A stretch of 52,332 nucleotides of DNA from a bacterium (Candidatus Blackallbacteria) CG13_big_fil_rev_8_21_14_2_50_49_14 (GTDB taxonomy: Bacteria > Cyanobacteriota > Sericytochromatia > UBA7694): assembly GCA_002783405.1 (NCBI GenBank), contig PFGG01000016.1, forward strand, positions 1 through 52,332, read 5' to 3'. The position numbers and the translations under genes are program-made. Under the pieces are notes generated by a model, which was not told the origin of the DNA, ran no database searches, and worked only from the letters and a program-made list of their open reading frames with translations. Within the stretch, counting starts at the first letter, position 1; the number at the start of each line of letters is the position of its first letter. Shown in pieces: positions 1 to 8,494 of the stretch.

Positions 1-376
1 CATCTGGACTCAATGAGAATGGCTGATGCGAATTGCCAAGGGGTCGATCTTGAATTTGATAAACGCGCCGGTAATCCTGGGTTCTCCAGATCGTATACAC
101 CCCCTCTTCACTACCAGCAATCAGAAATTTGCCATCGGGCGTCATTTGAGCATCCACCAAAGGTTCATTGACCCCCAGTTTGTGGGTGCGCTCTTTTTTT
201 GAAACCGACCAAATTTCCAGGCTACGGTCCAAGACACGGATCAGTTGATCCCCTTGTGGGCTGAAACGGGCATAACCCGACAATCCTTGCCAATTGACAT
301 ATTCGTTCGCCCAAGCTTGAGCTGTCTGCCCCCAAAGAAGACAGCAGAAAAGACAGCTTGCAAGTTTTTTTCTCAT
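1..376 (-). CDS. Secreted WD40-like beta-propeller protein (3' end cut by window)
   Basis: The first 125 codons of a minus-strand gene that runs off the left edge. The product begins with MRKK and a hydrophobic stretch ending Ala-Gln-Ala around residue 23, a typical Sec signal peptide, so it should be exported. The mature part has phrases such as ARFSPQGDQLI, LEIWSV and AQMTPDGKFLIAGSEEG, which match the strand-turn-strand pattern of WD40/YVTN-type propeller blades. Its ATG shares four bases (ATGA) with the stop of the upstream Crp/Fnr gene, so it is translationally coupled and is the fifth gene of the tatA-uvrB operon. The rest of the propeller and the blade count lie outside the window, and no function can be assigned beyond a probable protein-interaction scaffold. 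Confidence 0.75.
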   Translation of the reverse strand, partial: MRKKLASCLFCCLLWGQTAQAWANEYVNWQGLSGYARFSPQGDQLIRVLDRSLEIWSVSKKERTHKLGVNEPLVDAQMTPDGKFLIAGSEEGVYTIWRTQDYRRVYQIQDRPLGNSHQPFSLSPD

Positions 377-1059
377 GGGGTACACAAGGAAAGCATTTCA
401 GGTAAAAGTTCAGGTTTTAAGATTTTAATGCCTCCCCCTTTTAATTGCAATAATTTTTTTTGCTGTAAATTTTCCAAAACTATTTCAACAGCTTCAACAC
501 TGCTGCCTGTCAACTCAGCCAATTCACGCGGGCTACAGGCCGAAACAGTCTGGGGATCCCCCTGATAATCAGGGTGTGAAAAAGTATGATAAAGCATGCG
601 CAGAATGCGCTGTCGGCTTTGAATGGCAATTTCTCGATGGTAGGTATCAAAATGGTGCCCCAAATAGGCTTTTAAAAAATTGACCAGGCGCGAACCCATC
701 GCAGGATAAAATTTAATCAATTTTTCAAAGGCGGGTTTTCGCAATACCAAGAGCTGCACAGGTGTTTCTGTTGAAATTTGTGCCCGTTTAAACCCTTGGT
801 CGACCAATTCAAGACTGCCAAAAATATCTCCTTTTCTCAAGGTTGCACACCGACGCGTACTGCCCGCAGAAGTAATCTGAATAAATCTCAAACTGCCCTG
901 TCGCACGGTATAGATCACATCGCCAGGAACATTCGCTGAAAAAACCGTGCGGTTGGCCTCATAATGAGAAGTGTGCATCAATTGAAACAAACGGCTCACA
1001 TCTTCATCAGGCAAAGCATTTAAAAGAGGTTCTGATGAAAGATACCAGACCTTACTCAT
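373..1059 (-). CDS. Crp/Fnr-family transcriptional regulator
   Basis: A 228-residue protein, the usual length for this family. Residues about 20-125 form a cyclic-nucleotide-binding-type jelly roll (VFSANVPGDVIYTVRQGSLR, then LRKGDIFGSLELV). Residues about 165-215 carry a Crp-type winged helix-turn-helix (SPRELAELTGSSVEAVEIVL followed by a short wing). I see no Fnr-type cysteine cluster and cannot tell whether the effector is cAMP or something else. The phosphate-binding RxS motif typical of cAMP binders is not obvious. The ATG at 1059 lies 8 bases inside the kinase gene and follows a strong GGAGG at about the right spacing, so the start is well supported. It sits in an operon with a kinase and uvrB, so it may link kinase signalling or DNA damage to gene expression. 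That link is inference from position only. Confidence 0.9.
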   Translation of the reverse strand: MSKVWYLSSEPLLNALPDEDVSRLFQLMHTSHYEANRTVFSANVPGDVIYTVRQGSLRFIQITSAGSTRRCATLRKGDIFGSLELVDQGFKRAQISTETPVQLLVLRKPAFEKLIKFYPAMGSRLVNFLKAYLGHHFDTYHREIAIQSRQRILRMLYHTFSHPDYQGDPQTVSACSPRELAELTGSSVEAVEIVLENLQQKKLLQLKGGGIKILKPELLPEMLSLCTP

Positions 1060-3319
1060 ATTTCATTTCCTCCAAAACGGGTAAATTGGAATGATTTTGT
1101 TCACTCCGCATTTCTTGAACCAAATAAATAAAAAGCAAAAACAAAGCCAGCCCCGTACAGATCCATAAAAACCTTGGAATTTCTTCCTGACTCACAGCTG
1201 AAACATGTGAAACTGGCATTTCTAAACGGGATTGAGGCTCTCTGATATCACATTTATTTTCCAAATCTGCTTGAAAAACTTCAAAATTGGAATACCGATT
1301 TTCGCGTTTGAAGGAAAGTGCGCGGTTCACCACAGAAGCCAAATCTTCTGGCACTTTCTCTTCAAGGCTTTGCGGTTGCGGAAGCTGTTCGGCATCTTTC
1401 CGACTGCGTAATTGGGCGTAGTCATAGGGAAAACGATGCGTTAAAAGCTCGTACATCAAGACTCCGACAGCGAAAAGATCCGTCTGCTCATCGGGGATAT
1501 GGGATCCATCGAGCAATTCTGGCGCCATATAGCGCGTTGTTTTGGGTATTTTTTGTAAGGTTCCGGTCTCAACTTTGCTCCAAGGCACAAAGTCAAGGAG
1601 TGTCACTTTCCAGTCTTGCGACAACATGACATTTTCGGGCTTAATATCCCCATGCACATAGCCTTCCTGGTGAATATAATGCAAGACATCAGAAAGCTGT
1701 AAGGCAATATGGCGTACCTCTTCAGGCAAAAGCCCTTCCTGTTGTGGCATCGTTTTTAAATGCTCACGCAGATTATGCCCTTCTACCCATTCCATGATCA
1801 CATAGCCATCATCATCTTCGATTAAGGTATCAATGACTTTAACCAAACCGTTGTGTTGCAGGTACTTCAATTCTTTTAAGGGGTCAAGGGTCATTTGTAA
1901 GGTCTGCAAACGGGTCTGATAATCAGTTGTAGGGGGCACCAAAAGTTTTTTTAAGGCCACAATTTGTCCCGTTTGAGTATCCTGTGCTTTAAAAATCAAA
2001 CTATTGGGGGCTTTGTGAACCTCATTCCCAATCAGTTCATAGCGTGAACCAATCAGATCGGTGGTGCCTTTTTCAAGTGCTGAATAAAAGGCATGAATCG
2101 TTGAATAGCGCTGATCCTTATCAAACTTGATCGCGCGTGCAATCAGTTTATCCATATAGGTGGGCAAGCCCGGAATCATCTTACTCGGCGGTTCCCATAA
2201 GAGCTCATCATAGTGTGTCGGTTTATTTCCCGTTAAAAGTTCATAAAAAATGACACCCACCGAATAAACATCAACGCGCTGATCAACCTGGTGGGTTCCA
2301 ATGGCATAATCGGGATCTGCATAGGGATTTTCTTCGGTTAATTTTTTCAGCGCAGTACTCTGCAGAGTATGCATGCCCTCTTTTTTTGCTGCATCAAAAT
2401 TAAACACTTTCAAACGGTGTTCTGGGGTTACCAAGAGGTTATCTGGTGTCAGATTGCGGTGAATGATGCCTTTGGCATGTGCCGCCATCAGGGCTTGGCA
2501 AAGATCTTTGATCAACTGAATCGCTGTGGTCAGCGGAATCATGCCCGGATGGTCTTCAAGGTATTGGCGAAGACTGATCGCCCCTTCACACCATTCACTG
2601 ACAATATAAACCCGATCTTCCCTGGGGACGATATTTTCAACCTGGACAATATTTTCATGCTGCAATTCTCTCGCCAGTTTCGCTCCCCGAATCAAGGCAT
2701 GGCTGTCCTCATGGGAGGCCCCCTGCGGCAGAAAAACTTCTTTCAGCATGACAGGGCGGTCTTCGACCGTATCCATGGCCAAATAGCGCAGTTGACCTGG
2801 CGCGCGATCCACTTCGGAGAGGATCTGATATCTGAAAATACGCTGATAGAGCAATTCAGCTTTCAAAACCTGCAGTATGCGCTTGGTCAGCACAGCTTCA
2901 ATCACCACAGGCCCTTCTTCAATCCAGGCTCTGAGCCGATTCCAGCTGACCTTCACAACCCGATCGGTGACCTGGGTTTGGGGCGTGTCCTCATGCACGA
3001 CAATCGCCTGACGTAAAATCGGCAGACCGGATAACCAACGCAAAAGATAGTGTTCAAGGGTATCTGCGCTGCGTTCAATATCATAGGCCAGAGTCAGGGA
3101 GTGTTGTGGAGAATAACGCTGATAGATCAAATGGTAAGAGAGTAAAAACAAACCCGTGGGGCCCACCACCAGCATATAATAATCTTGATCCTGGGTCTGT
3201 AAGCCTAAAGAACGCATCGGAAAAGGAATGACCGCATATTGATCGCTCAATGCCAGCAAAAATCGAATCCCGGCAAAGTCCTGGATATCCGCTTTTTGAA
3301 TCGTTCTTAATTCTGCCAT
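1052..3319 (-). CDS. Tandem pseudokinase-Ser/Thr kinase with N-terminal NERD-like region and C-terminal TM
   Basis: A 755-residue protein with two Hanks-type kinase domains. Residues 1-155 resemble a NERD-like module (VVGPTGLFLLS core), a tentative assignment. The first kinase domain (about 164-415) keeps the lysine (K193) and the second Asn of the catalytic loop, but HRD is HRN (N289) and DFG is NFD (307-309). It should therefore be catalytically dead. The second domain (about 427-690) has K457, a catalytic loop HGDIKPEN (D558), DFV (D576) and APE (599-601), so it should be active, with non-standard HGD and DFV motifs. Residues 714-735 form one membrane helix, followed by a short tail, so the kinases probably face the cytoplasm. 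The gene starts 4 bases after uvrB and overlaps the next gene. The architecture suggests allosteric control by the pseudokinase, as in JAK-type tandems, but that is inference. Confidence 0.9.
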   Translation of the reverse strand: MAELRTIQKADIQDFAGIRFLLALSDQYAVIPFPMRSLGLQTQDQDYYMLVVGPTGLFLLSYHLIYQRYSPQHSLTLAYDIERSADTLEHYLLRWLSGLPILRQAIVVHEDTPQTQVTDRVVKVSWNRLRAWIEEGPVVIEAVLTKRILQVLKAELLYQRIFRYQILSEVDRAPGQLRYLAMDTVEDRPVMLKEVFLPQGASHEDSHALIRGAKLARELQHENIVQVENIVPREDRVYIVSEWCEGAISLRQYLEDHPGMIPLTTAIQLIKDLCQALMAAHAKGIIHRNLTPDNLLVTPEHRLKVFNFDAAKKEGMHTLQSTALKKLTEENPYADPDYAIGTHQVDQRVDVYSVGVIFYELLTGNKPTHYDELLWEPPSKMIPGLPTYMDKLIARAIKFDKDQRYSTIHAFYSALEKGTTDLIGSRYELIGNEVHKAPNSLIFKAQDTQTGQIVALKKLLVPPTTDYQTRLQTLQMTLDPLKELKYLQHNGLVKVIDTLIEDDDGYVIMEWVEGHNLREHLKTMPQQEGLLPEEVRHIALQLSDVLHYIHQEGYVHGDIKPENVMLSQDWKVTLLDFVPWSKVETGTLQKIPKTTRYMAPELLDGSHIPDEQTDLFAVGVLMYELLTHRFPYDYAQLRSRKDAEQLPQPQSLEEKVPEDLASVVNRALSFKRENRYSNFEVFQADLENKCDIREPQSRLEMPVSHVSAVSQEEIPRFLWICTGLALFLLFIYLVQEMRSEQNHSNLPVLEEMKYE

Positions 3320-3323
3320 GCTC

Positions 3324-5309
3324 TTACCGCCGGCTCAATTTATGAAGTTCCTGTAACTCTTTCATTTGGTCTCGAAGCACCACTGCCCGCTCAAAATCCA
3401 ACATCTCTGCAGCAGCATGCATTTCTTTTTCGAGCGCTTGAATCAAATCTTCGAGATTTTCATGTTCAGGGGTAAGTTGTAATTTGGCACGATAGGGTTC
3501 AGATCTTTCTGCCGCCCGAAGTTTGTCAAGCAGGGGGTTGTGTAAGCCCTTGATAATGGCTTGGGGTTCAATCCCATGTTCGCGGTTATAGGCTTCCTGT
3601 TTGGCTCTGCGACGCTCGGTTTCACCCACTGCCAATTCCATGGCATCTGTATAGCGATTGCCATACAGAATCACTTTGCCACTCAAATGCCTCGCCGCCC
3701 GCCCGATGGTTTGAATTAGGGCCCGGTGACTGCGTAAAAAACCTTCCTTGTCGGCATCTAAAATGGCAACCAGGGAGACCTCAGGCAAATCCAAGCCCTC
3801 ACGCAAAAGATTGACCCCAATCAAAACATCAAATTTACCTGCGCGCAAATCTGAAAGTATTTCAATCCTTTCAATCGCGTCGATATCTGAGTGCAGATAT
3901 TTTACCTGTATCTTGAGTTCGGCCAAATAAGAGGTTAAATCTTCAGCCATGCGTTTGGTCAAGGTCGTTGCCAAAACACGTTCGCCACGGGCCACCGTGG
4001 TTTGAATTTCAGCAATCAGGTCATCCACTTGATTTTCAAGCGGACGCACTTCTATCTGAGGGTCGAGCAAACCAGTCGGTCTGACAATCTGTTCAACCAC
4101 CTGGGTACTGTTTTGAATCTCAAAATCGGCAGGGGTTGCAGACACAAAAATCATTTTTCCCAATTTTTGCCAAAGTTCATCAAACTTCAGCGGCCGATTG
4201 TCAAGAGCACTGGGCAGTCGAAAACCGTGATCTACCAAGGTTTGTTTCCGGCTTCTGTCGCCTTCATACATGCCCCGCAATTGAGGAACCGTCACATGGG
4301 ATTCATCGATCACTACCAAAAAATCCTTGGGAAAATAATCGATCAGCGTGGAAGGAGGAGTGCCTGCAGCCCGTCCTTCTAACTGGCGAGAATAGTTTTC
4401 AACCCCATTGCAATAGCCTACCTCCTGAAGCATTTCCAAATCATAGGCCGTACGTTGTTTCAGGCGTTGGGCTTCCAAGAGTTTATGCTCTGCTTCAAGC
4501 GCCTGAAGTTGTCCATCTAACTCAGTTTGAATATCCCGAACTGCGCGTTGTAATTCTTCAGGTGGCATCACAAAGTGCTTGGCAGGGTAAATTCTTACCC
4601 GCTTCAGATCTTTCAAGCGGCGACCCGATACAGGGTCGATTTCAGAAATTCGCTCAATTTCCTGATCAAAAAACTCAATTCTGAGGACATGCTCATCATA
4701 GGGCAGTCCAATTTCAACCATTTCTCCACGCACCCGAAAGCTGCCACGCGCCAATTCATAATCATTGCGCTGATATTGGATTTCAGTTAAGGCATAGAGC
4801 AATTTTTTAAAATCAATCATCTGCCCGGGTTGAAGGGGTATCGAGGCGCGTAAATACTCTTCGGGAGTACCCAAGCCATAGATACACGAGACGCTGGCGA
4901 CAATGATGACATCCTTGCGATCTAAGAGAGAGCGGGTAGCAGAGTGGCGCAGTCTGTCGATCTCTTCATTGATAGAAGCTGTTTTTTCGACATAGGTATC
5001 ACTTTGTGGGATATAGGCTTCGGGCCGATAATAGTCATAATAGCTGACAAAGTATTCAACCGCATTTTCAGGAAAAAACTCGCGCAATTCATTGCAGAGT
5101 TGGGCTGCCAAGGTCTTGTTGTGGGCAATCACCAAAGTAGGGACATCGTGTTTCGCAATGACATTGGCAACCGTAAAGGTTTTGCCTGAGCCCGTTACCC
5201 CAAGTAAAGTCTGGCAGCGTTGGTTTGATTCGAGCCCTGAAAGCAAAGACGCGATAGCTTGGGGCTGGTCCCCTGATGGCTGGTAATTGCTCCGAAGTTG
5301 GAACTCCAC
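3324..5309 (-). CDS. uvrB: Excinuclease ABC subunit UvrB
   Basis: A 661-residue protein, full length for UvrB, the DNA-damage verification helicase of nucleotide excision repair. Visible motifs are Walker A GVTGSGKT at residues 37-44, the beta-hairpin region around [10 protein letters not shown] (near 90-99), DESH at 335-338, helicase motif VI region QTIGRAARH, and a C-terminal UVR motif ([17 protein letters not shown]) for UvrC contact. The start is a GTG three bases after the tatA stop. No well-spaced Shine-Dalgarno site is visible, so translation probably depends on coupling to tatA. The N-terminus aligns in length with known UvrB proteins (PSGDQP near residue 11), which supports this start. 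uvrA and uvrC are not in the window. Confidence 0.98.
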   Translation of the reverse strand: MEFQLRSNYQPSGDQPQAIASLLSGLESNQRCQTLLGVTGSGKTFTVANVIAKHDVPTLVIAHNKTLAAQLCNELREFFPENAVEYFVSYYDYYRPEAYIPQSDTYVEKTASINEEIDRLRHSATRSLLDRKDVIIVASVSCIYGLGTPEEYLRASIPLQPGQMIDFKKLLYALTEIQYQRNDYELARGSFRVRGEMVEIGLPYDEHVLRIEFFDQEIERISEIDPVSGRRLKDLKRVRIYPAKHFVMPPEELQRAVRDIQTELDGQLQALEAEHKLLEAQRLKQRTAYDLEMLQEVGYCNGVENYSRQLEGRAAGTPPSTLIDYFPKDFLVVIDESHVTVPQLRGMYEGDRSRKQTLVDHGFRLPSALDNRPLKFDELWQKLGKMIFVSATPADFEIQNSTQVVEQIVRPTGLLDPQIEVRPLENQVDDLIAEIQTTVARGERVLATTLTKRMAEDLTSYLAELKIQVKYLHSDIDAIERIEILSDLRAGKFDVLIGVNLLREGLDLPEVSLVAILDADKEGFLRSHRALIQTIGRAARHLSGKVILYGNRYTDAMELAVGETERRRAKQEAYNREHGIEPQAIIKGLHNPLLDKLRAAERSEPYRAKLQLTPEHENLEDLIQALEKEMHAAAEMLDFERAVVLRDQMKELQELHKLSRR

Positions 5310-5312
5310 CCT

Positions 5313-5471
5313 TTATTTCTTAATTTCAGATTCGATCTCGCGGGTCGCACCGCGGAATTCTGACATCGCCCGCCCAATGGCTTTGCCCACTTCAGGTAAT
5401 TTGCCAGGGCCAAAAACAATCAATGCCAAAACCAAAATCAGAAGAAGCTCAGGAACACCAATACCAAACAT
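5313..5471 (-). CDS. tatA: Sec-independent translocase subunit TatA/E
   Basis: A short 52-residue protein. It begins MFGIGVPELLLILVLALIVF, the classic TatA transmembrane segment with the polar Glu near its start, then the FGPGKLPE hinge and an amphipathic helix (VGKAIGRAMSEFRGATREIE). TatA/E forms the pore of the twin-arginine pathway with TatC. At 52 residues it lies at the short, TatE-like end of the family and lacks the usual long acidic tail. The ATG follows an AAAGG at about 10 bases. It is the first gene of the tatA-uvrB-kinase-crp operon. tatC is not in the window, and the pairing with uvrB is probably just operon neighbourhood. Confidence 0.95.
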   Translation of the reverse strand: MFGIGVPELLLILVLALIVFGPGKLPEVGKAIGRAMSEFRGATREIESEIKK

Positions 5472-5523
5472 ACAGATAACGCCTTTCTTGCAAGCATCGG
5501 AACCATTTTGAAATGATATACTC

Positions 5524-5621
5524 TATGATACACCTCTATCATAAGCACGAACAGGGGACAGTTACGCCAGGAAGGAATCTCTGGGGGACTTATTCTGAGG
5601 ACGGCATCACCGGATCGTGCT
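5524..5621. ncRNA. Candidate structured RNA / operator region upstream of tatA
   Basis: The tatA upstream region contains two back-to-back inverted repeats. TATGATA (5524-5530) and TATCATA (5537-5543) flank a 6-base spacer. Immediately after it, AGCACGA (5544-5550) pairs perfectly with TCGTGCT (5615-5621) around a 64-base G-rich loop. That loop has a CCAG/CTGG mini-stem (5567-5570 with 5581-5584) and three GGGGAC/GAGGAC-like copies. An extended -10 (TG at 5514-5515, TATACT at 5517-5522) could start a plus-strand RNA near 5530. On the minus strand the same element would be the leader of the tatA operon. It does not match any riboswitch or small-RNA consensus I know. The strand and function are undecided. 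Confidence 0.35.
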
Positions 5622-5690
5622 GAGAAAATGAGCAAACGTGAAGCTGCTTCTCCCAGTCAAAATTTTTAGCAAAAGCCAGCTCGCAAGATT

Positions 5691-5948
5691 TTATATCAAG
5701 CTGAATAAAAGTGCTCTGCTAAAATGGTAAGCTTCATCCCTTTCTGTCTCTGGGCCAGCCTCCCATAAAACCAAGTTTTGTTTCAAGGCCCCTTTAAACG
5801 CTTGGTAGACCTCGGGTTGCTTTGATACTTTGTCGATCCATCTCTGCACATGCCATTCGCGCTCCAAATCGCTATGACTGAGCCAATAGGGAATCAAGCG
5901 TTCCAAGTCTTGATGGCAAGCTGAAAGCAGATCATTTTGTATCATCAT
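5691..5948 (-). CDS. Small hypothetical protein coupled to cysteine-peptidase-like gene
   Basis: An 85-residue protein with no recognised family. It is mostly helical and acidic, with three Trp residues and no signal peptide or membrane segment (QDLERLIPYWLSHSDLEREW near the start). The gene begins with two ATG codons. The first overlaps the stop of the upstream 762-residue gene by four bases, so the two proteins are made from one message and may act as partners, for example an inhibitor or chaperone. That role is inference from coupling only. Confidence 0.65.
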   Translation of the reverse strand: MMIQNDLLSACHQDLERLIPYWLSHSDLEREWHVQRWIDKVSKQPEVYQAFKGALKQNLVLWEAGPETERDEAYHFSRALLFSLI

Positions 5949-8233
5949 CGGATCTTGGCCATTTTGGCGATTAAAGATTTTGAACGAACCTCATTGCGCA
6001 GATATCTAAGTATTTGTTCGGGACTGTCCAGGCCCACAAAACGGGTATTGGGCTCAAACCCATGCAGAAGATAGGTCAACTGCATGAAGTTTTGGCCTGA
6101 GAGCAAAATTTCAGCAGCCTTTTCAGCCTCTGGATAGTCCCATTTATCTGTAATTTTCAAAAGCATTGCCAAGCGGGTTTGTTCATCGGCATCCTGAATC
6201 AGAGCCTTCAGTTCTGCTGGGGAAGTGCCTGAAGGCAGCGCACTGTAGGCATCTTTGATCTTGGCCTGACTATCTGCTTTTACTTGAGCACGCCCATCTT
6301 CTTTCATGGCCTTATTTTCAAGCGCCAAAGCAATCAGAGCATCCGTTCGCTGGGTATTCTCCAAATTGTCCATTAAGAGTTCAAAATAGGCAGTATCCAA
6401 ATTTTTATCCGGCTCAGCGGCAACCAACGCTTTAAAACGTTCAACGGATAACTTTTCAGAACAACTGTAGAGCTTCACCAGAGCTGCCAGCTCATCTTTA
6501 TCCCGCAAGGCCTCAATCCGCTGAAAAAGACGTTCATCAGCCAATCCCGATTGGCTCAAGCCAATCAGCATATCCATATTGCGCGCAGCCAATTCAGGGC
6601 TGAGTCGAAAACTTCTGAATTTTTCCCTGAGTAGATCTTTTTGAGTCTCGGGTAAAGATTTGAGAATCGGATCTTCACTTAAATAATCAGTAATCTTATA
6701 ATAGCGCCAATTATGAATCGCTTGATAGGACTCTTTTTTTGCTGAAGCTCCGGGTAGATGCTCAAAAACCGGGAAGCCCTGTGTTTGGTTTGAGCGCGGC
6801 AGCGATGCCGAATCCAGACGTTGCCTAAAGGTTTCCAAAGGCATGGTTTGCATTTCGCCCCAAGGATTCATAAAATAGGCTTTTTGATCGCTTGGGTCCA
6901 GAGCTGTTAGTAATATCTTGTGGGCACTTTCTCCCCAGCGCAAACCAACGGGCACCGGCTCGCCTTGTGAGAGTGCTGTTTGAATTTCATTAAAAAGTAT
7001 TTCAGATTTTTCAAACCCTTGCCAACTGGGATCTGGATGGGCATGAACATACCGAAAAGCATAGCTACCGGCCCCAAACAAAGCCTCTGATAATCGCACT
7101 GCGCCCTTTTCATCGAGGCCAGAGTATTCAGACTTGCCGTCAGAATTGCGATCCTTTTGATTGTCATAGCTTTGATCGCCGTTTGCATATTCCATAAAAG
7201 CTGGTTGGATCAGACGGCTGGAAAGGCTTCTGCCACTGCGATCATCTATCAGGGTATCTGCTTCCCGTTCCATGCCCCTGTTTCCGTTCAAATGATCGCG
7301 CGCAACCTCTCCCGAGGGGCTTGCCAAATCAGCCAGCAGTTGGAGATACAACTCTGGATTTTTGAGCGACAAGAGTATTTGCACCGTCGTCGGAGCACAG
7401 GTACCTTTGGAATGCTGTTCAATTTTTTCAGGGAAAGCCAACTCCTGTAAGGCACTTCTTATCAGCGTCATGCGTTGTGAAGTCAACGATTCATGCAGGG
7501 GGGCTTCACGAAATTTATCAAGGGCCGCTAAGAGCTGAGGACTTAAGCGATGACTGGAAATCAAGCCCTGAAGTGAAAAGAGGATTGAATTGGTATAGTG
7601 GCCATCAACGCCTGTACCTGTAACGATCCCCTCCTTAACATCTGCCCCTCCTTCGGCCTGAACTTCAGCCAAAACCAAATCAGAAAGCTCAAACTTTTCC
7701 AAAAATCTGAGCACGTCGCTTTGAACGGTTTCAGGTAAATTCAAAAATTCTTCTTGCCCCAAACGCAAAGCCAGTTTGGTAAGCATTTGAGATTTTTGCT
7801 CTGAAAGTACAGGCGTTTTGCCTGCCCCCTTCAGTTCATCTCTGACTTCACGTTGAACACTGAGATACTGTTCATAGATCGCCTGGTCCCCTTTTTCAGG
7901 CGCACGCTTAGAGCCTACCAAGGCAGGCGGTTTCTCAATTCCCAGATCGGGATCAGGGGGGGGCTCAGGCGGCTTTTCTTGTTTTTTTTCTTCAAGGGGC
8001 TTGGCTTTCAAATTCTTTGGCTGATTTTTTAGCGGCTTTTTCGCTGTTTCTGCCAGCAGAGGGTGTTCAAATGGCAAGGGTTGAGACGGGAGCGTTCCTT
8101 TTTGACCTGATTCGAGGGTAAGGGTTTCTTTCAGCATGGCAGGAGAAAGAGCTTCGCTTGGCTTTTCAAGCGGGAATGCTGAGGGCAAAAAAGGAGGTTG
8201 ACTGCTCAGAGCGCGGGGGTTCAAAGGTTGCAT
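5945..8233 (-). CDS. Predicted papain-like cysteine peptidase with disordered Pro-rich N-terminus
   Basis: About 762 residues from the ATG at 8233. The reading frame extends to a TTG at 8254, but the ATG fits better with the -10 at 8263-8268. Residues 1-115 are proline- and lysine-rich and probably disordered (EKPPEPPPDPD). The centre has the signature of a papain-type fold: Gln273 six residues before Cys279 (QHSKGTCAPTT, compare papain Gln19/Cys25), His438 in GESAHKILL, and Asn456 in FMNPWGE. Between them lies a DRNSDGKSE segment like a calcium-binding DxNxDG loop (from about residue 361). The last 250 residues are helical and may be repeats. There is no signal peptide. I do not recognise a named family. 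It could be a secreted effector or an intracellular protease or transglutaminase-like enzyme. Confidence 0.6.
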   Translation of the reverse strand: MQPLNPRALSSQPPFLPSAFPLEKPSEALSPAMLKETLTLESGQKGTLPSQPLPFEHPLLAETAKKPLKNQPKNLKAKPLEEKKQEKPPEPPPDPDLGIEKPPALVGSKRAPEKGDQAIYEQYLSVQREVRDELKGAGKTPVLSEQKSQMLTKLALRLGQEEFLNLPETVQSDVLRFLEKFELSDLVLAEVQAEGGADVKEGIVTGTGVDGHYTNSILFSLQGLISSHRLSPQLLAALDKFREAPLHESLTSQRMTLIRSALQELAFPEKIEQHSKGTCAPTTVQILLSLKNPELYLQLLADLASPSGEVARDHLNGNRGMEREADTLIDDRSGRSLSSRLIQPAFMEYANGDQSYDNQKDRNSDGKSEYSGLDEKGAVRLSEALFGAGSYAFRYVHAHPDPSWQGFEKSEILFNEIQTALSQGEPVPVGLRWGESAHKILLTALDPSDQKAYFMNPWGEMQTMPLETFRQRLDSASLPRSNQTQGFPVFEHLPGASAKKESYQAIHNWRYYKITDYLSEDPILKSLPETQKDLLREKFRSFRLSPELAARNMDMLIGLSQSGLADERLFQRIEALRDKDELAALVKLYSCSEKLSVERFKALVAAEPDKNLDTAYFELLMDNLENTQRTDALIALALENKAMKEDGRAQVKADSQAKIKDAYSALPSGTSPAELKALIQDADEQTRLAMLLKITDKWDYPEAEKAAEILLSGQNFMQLTYLLHGFEPNTRFVGLDSPEQILRYLRNEVRSKSLIAKMAKIR

Positions 8234-8262
8234 ATTCACCTGAAATCTAATCAATATATTTC

Positions 8263-8268
8263 ATTATA
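8263..8268 (-). promoter_or_regulatory. Probable -10 element of the cysteine-peptidase operon
   Basis: A perfect TATAAT reads on the minus strand here, 30 bases upstream of the ATG at 8233. A start of transcription near 8256 would give a leader of about 23 bases. The hexamer 17 bases further upstream (GTACTC) is a poor -35. Confidence 0.45.
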
Positions 8269-8395
8269 TAAAGAGAGTATTCTGCGAGTACAGGGCAAAA
8301 ACAAGAATTAAACGATCAGACTTTCCATTCAATTTAACTTAATTTTGAGGAAGGCTCACACCGCCCCAAGAAATACACGCAATCAGATCTTTGAG

Positions 8396-8411
8396 GATTT
8401 TTTAAAAAATC
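8396..8411. repeat. 16-bp perfect palindrome in divergent intergenic region
   Basis: GATTTTTTAAAAAATC is fully self-complementary and lies between the divergent genes at 8233 (minus) and 8495 (plus). It could be an operator or an AT-rich bendable site. A possible plus-strand -10 (TATAAA, 8431-8436) follows 20 bases downstream. The rest of the 8234-8494 gap shows no other clear element. Confidence 0.35.
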
Positions 8412-8494
8412 AAGAAATATTAACTTTTTGTATAAAATTCGCTTTCCTGTGGTATGAAAAATGAAGACTCCATTCATTAAGGAAAATGTATCCG

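Noticed and set aside
2369-3016. Open plus-strand frame of 215 codons
   Set aside because: It lies wholly opposite the kinase gene, has no recognisable domain, and the minus-strand product has clear kinase motifs.
1052-3319. Frameshift or fusion artefact explaining two kinase domains
   Set aside because: The frame is continuous, both domains are full length, and a single C-terminal membrane helix closes the protein.
5544-5621. Possible signal recognition particle RNA, suggested by GGAAGGAA
   Set aside because: The conserved asymmetric loop partner (AGCAG after the GGAA tetraloop) is missing and the GGAA is not closed by the expected stem.
8233-8254. TTG start for the peptidase-like gene
   Set aside because: It is only about two bases from the expected transcript start and lacks a ribosome-binding site; the ATG seven codons on fits better.
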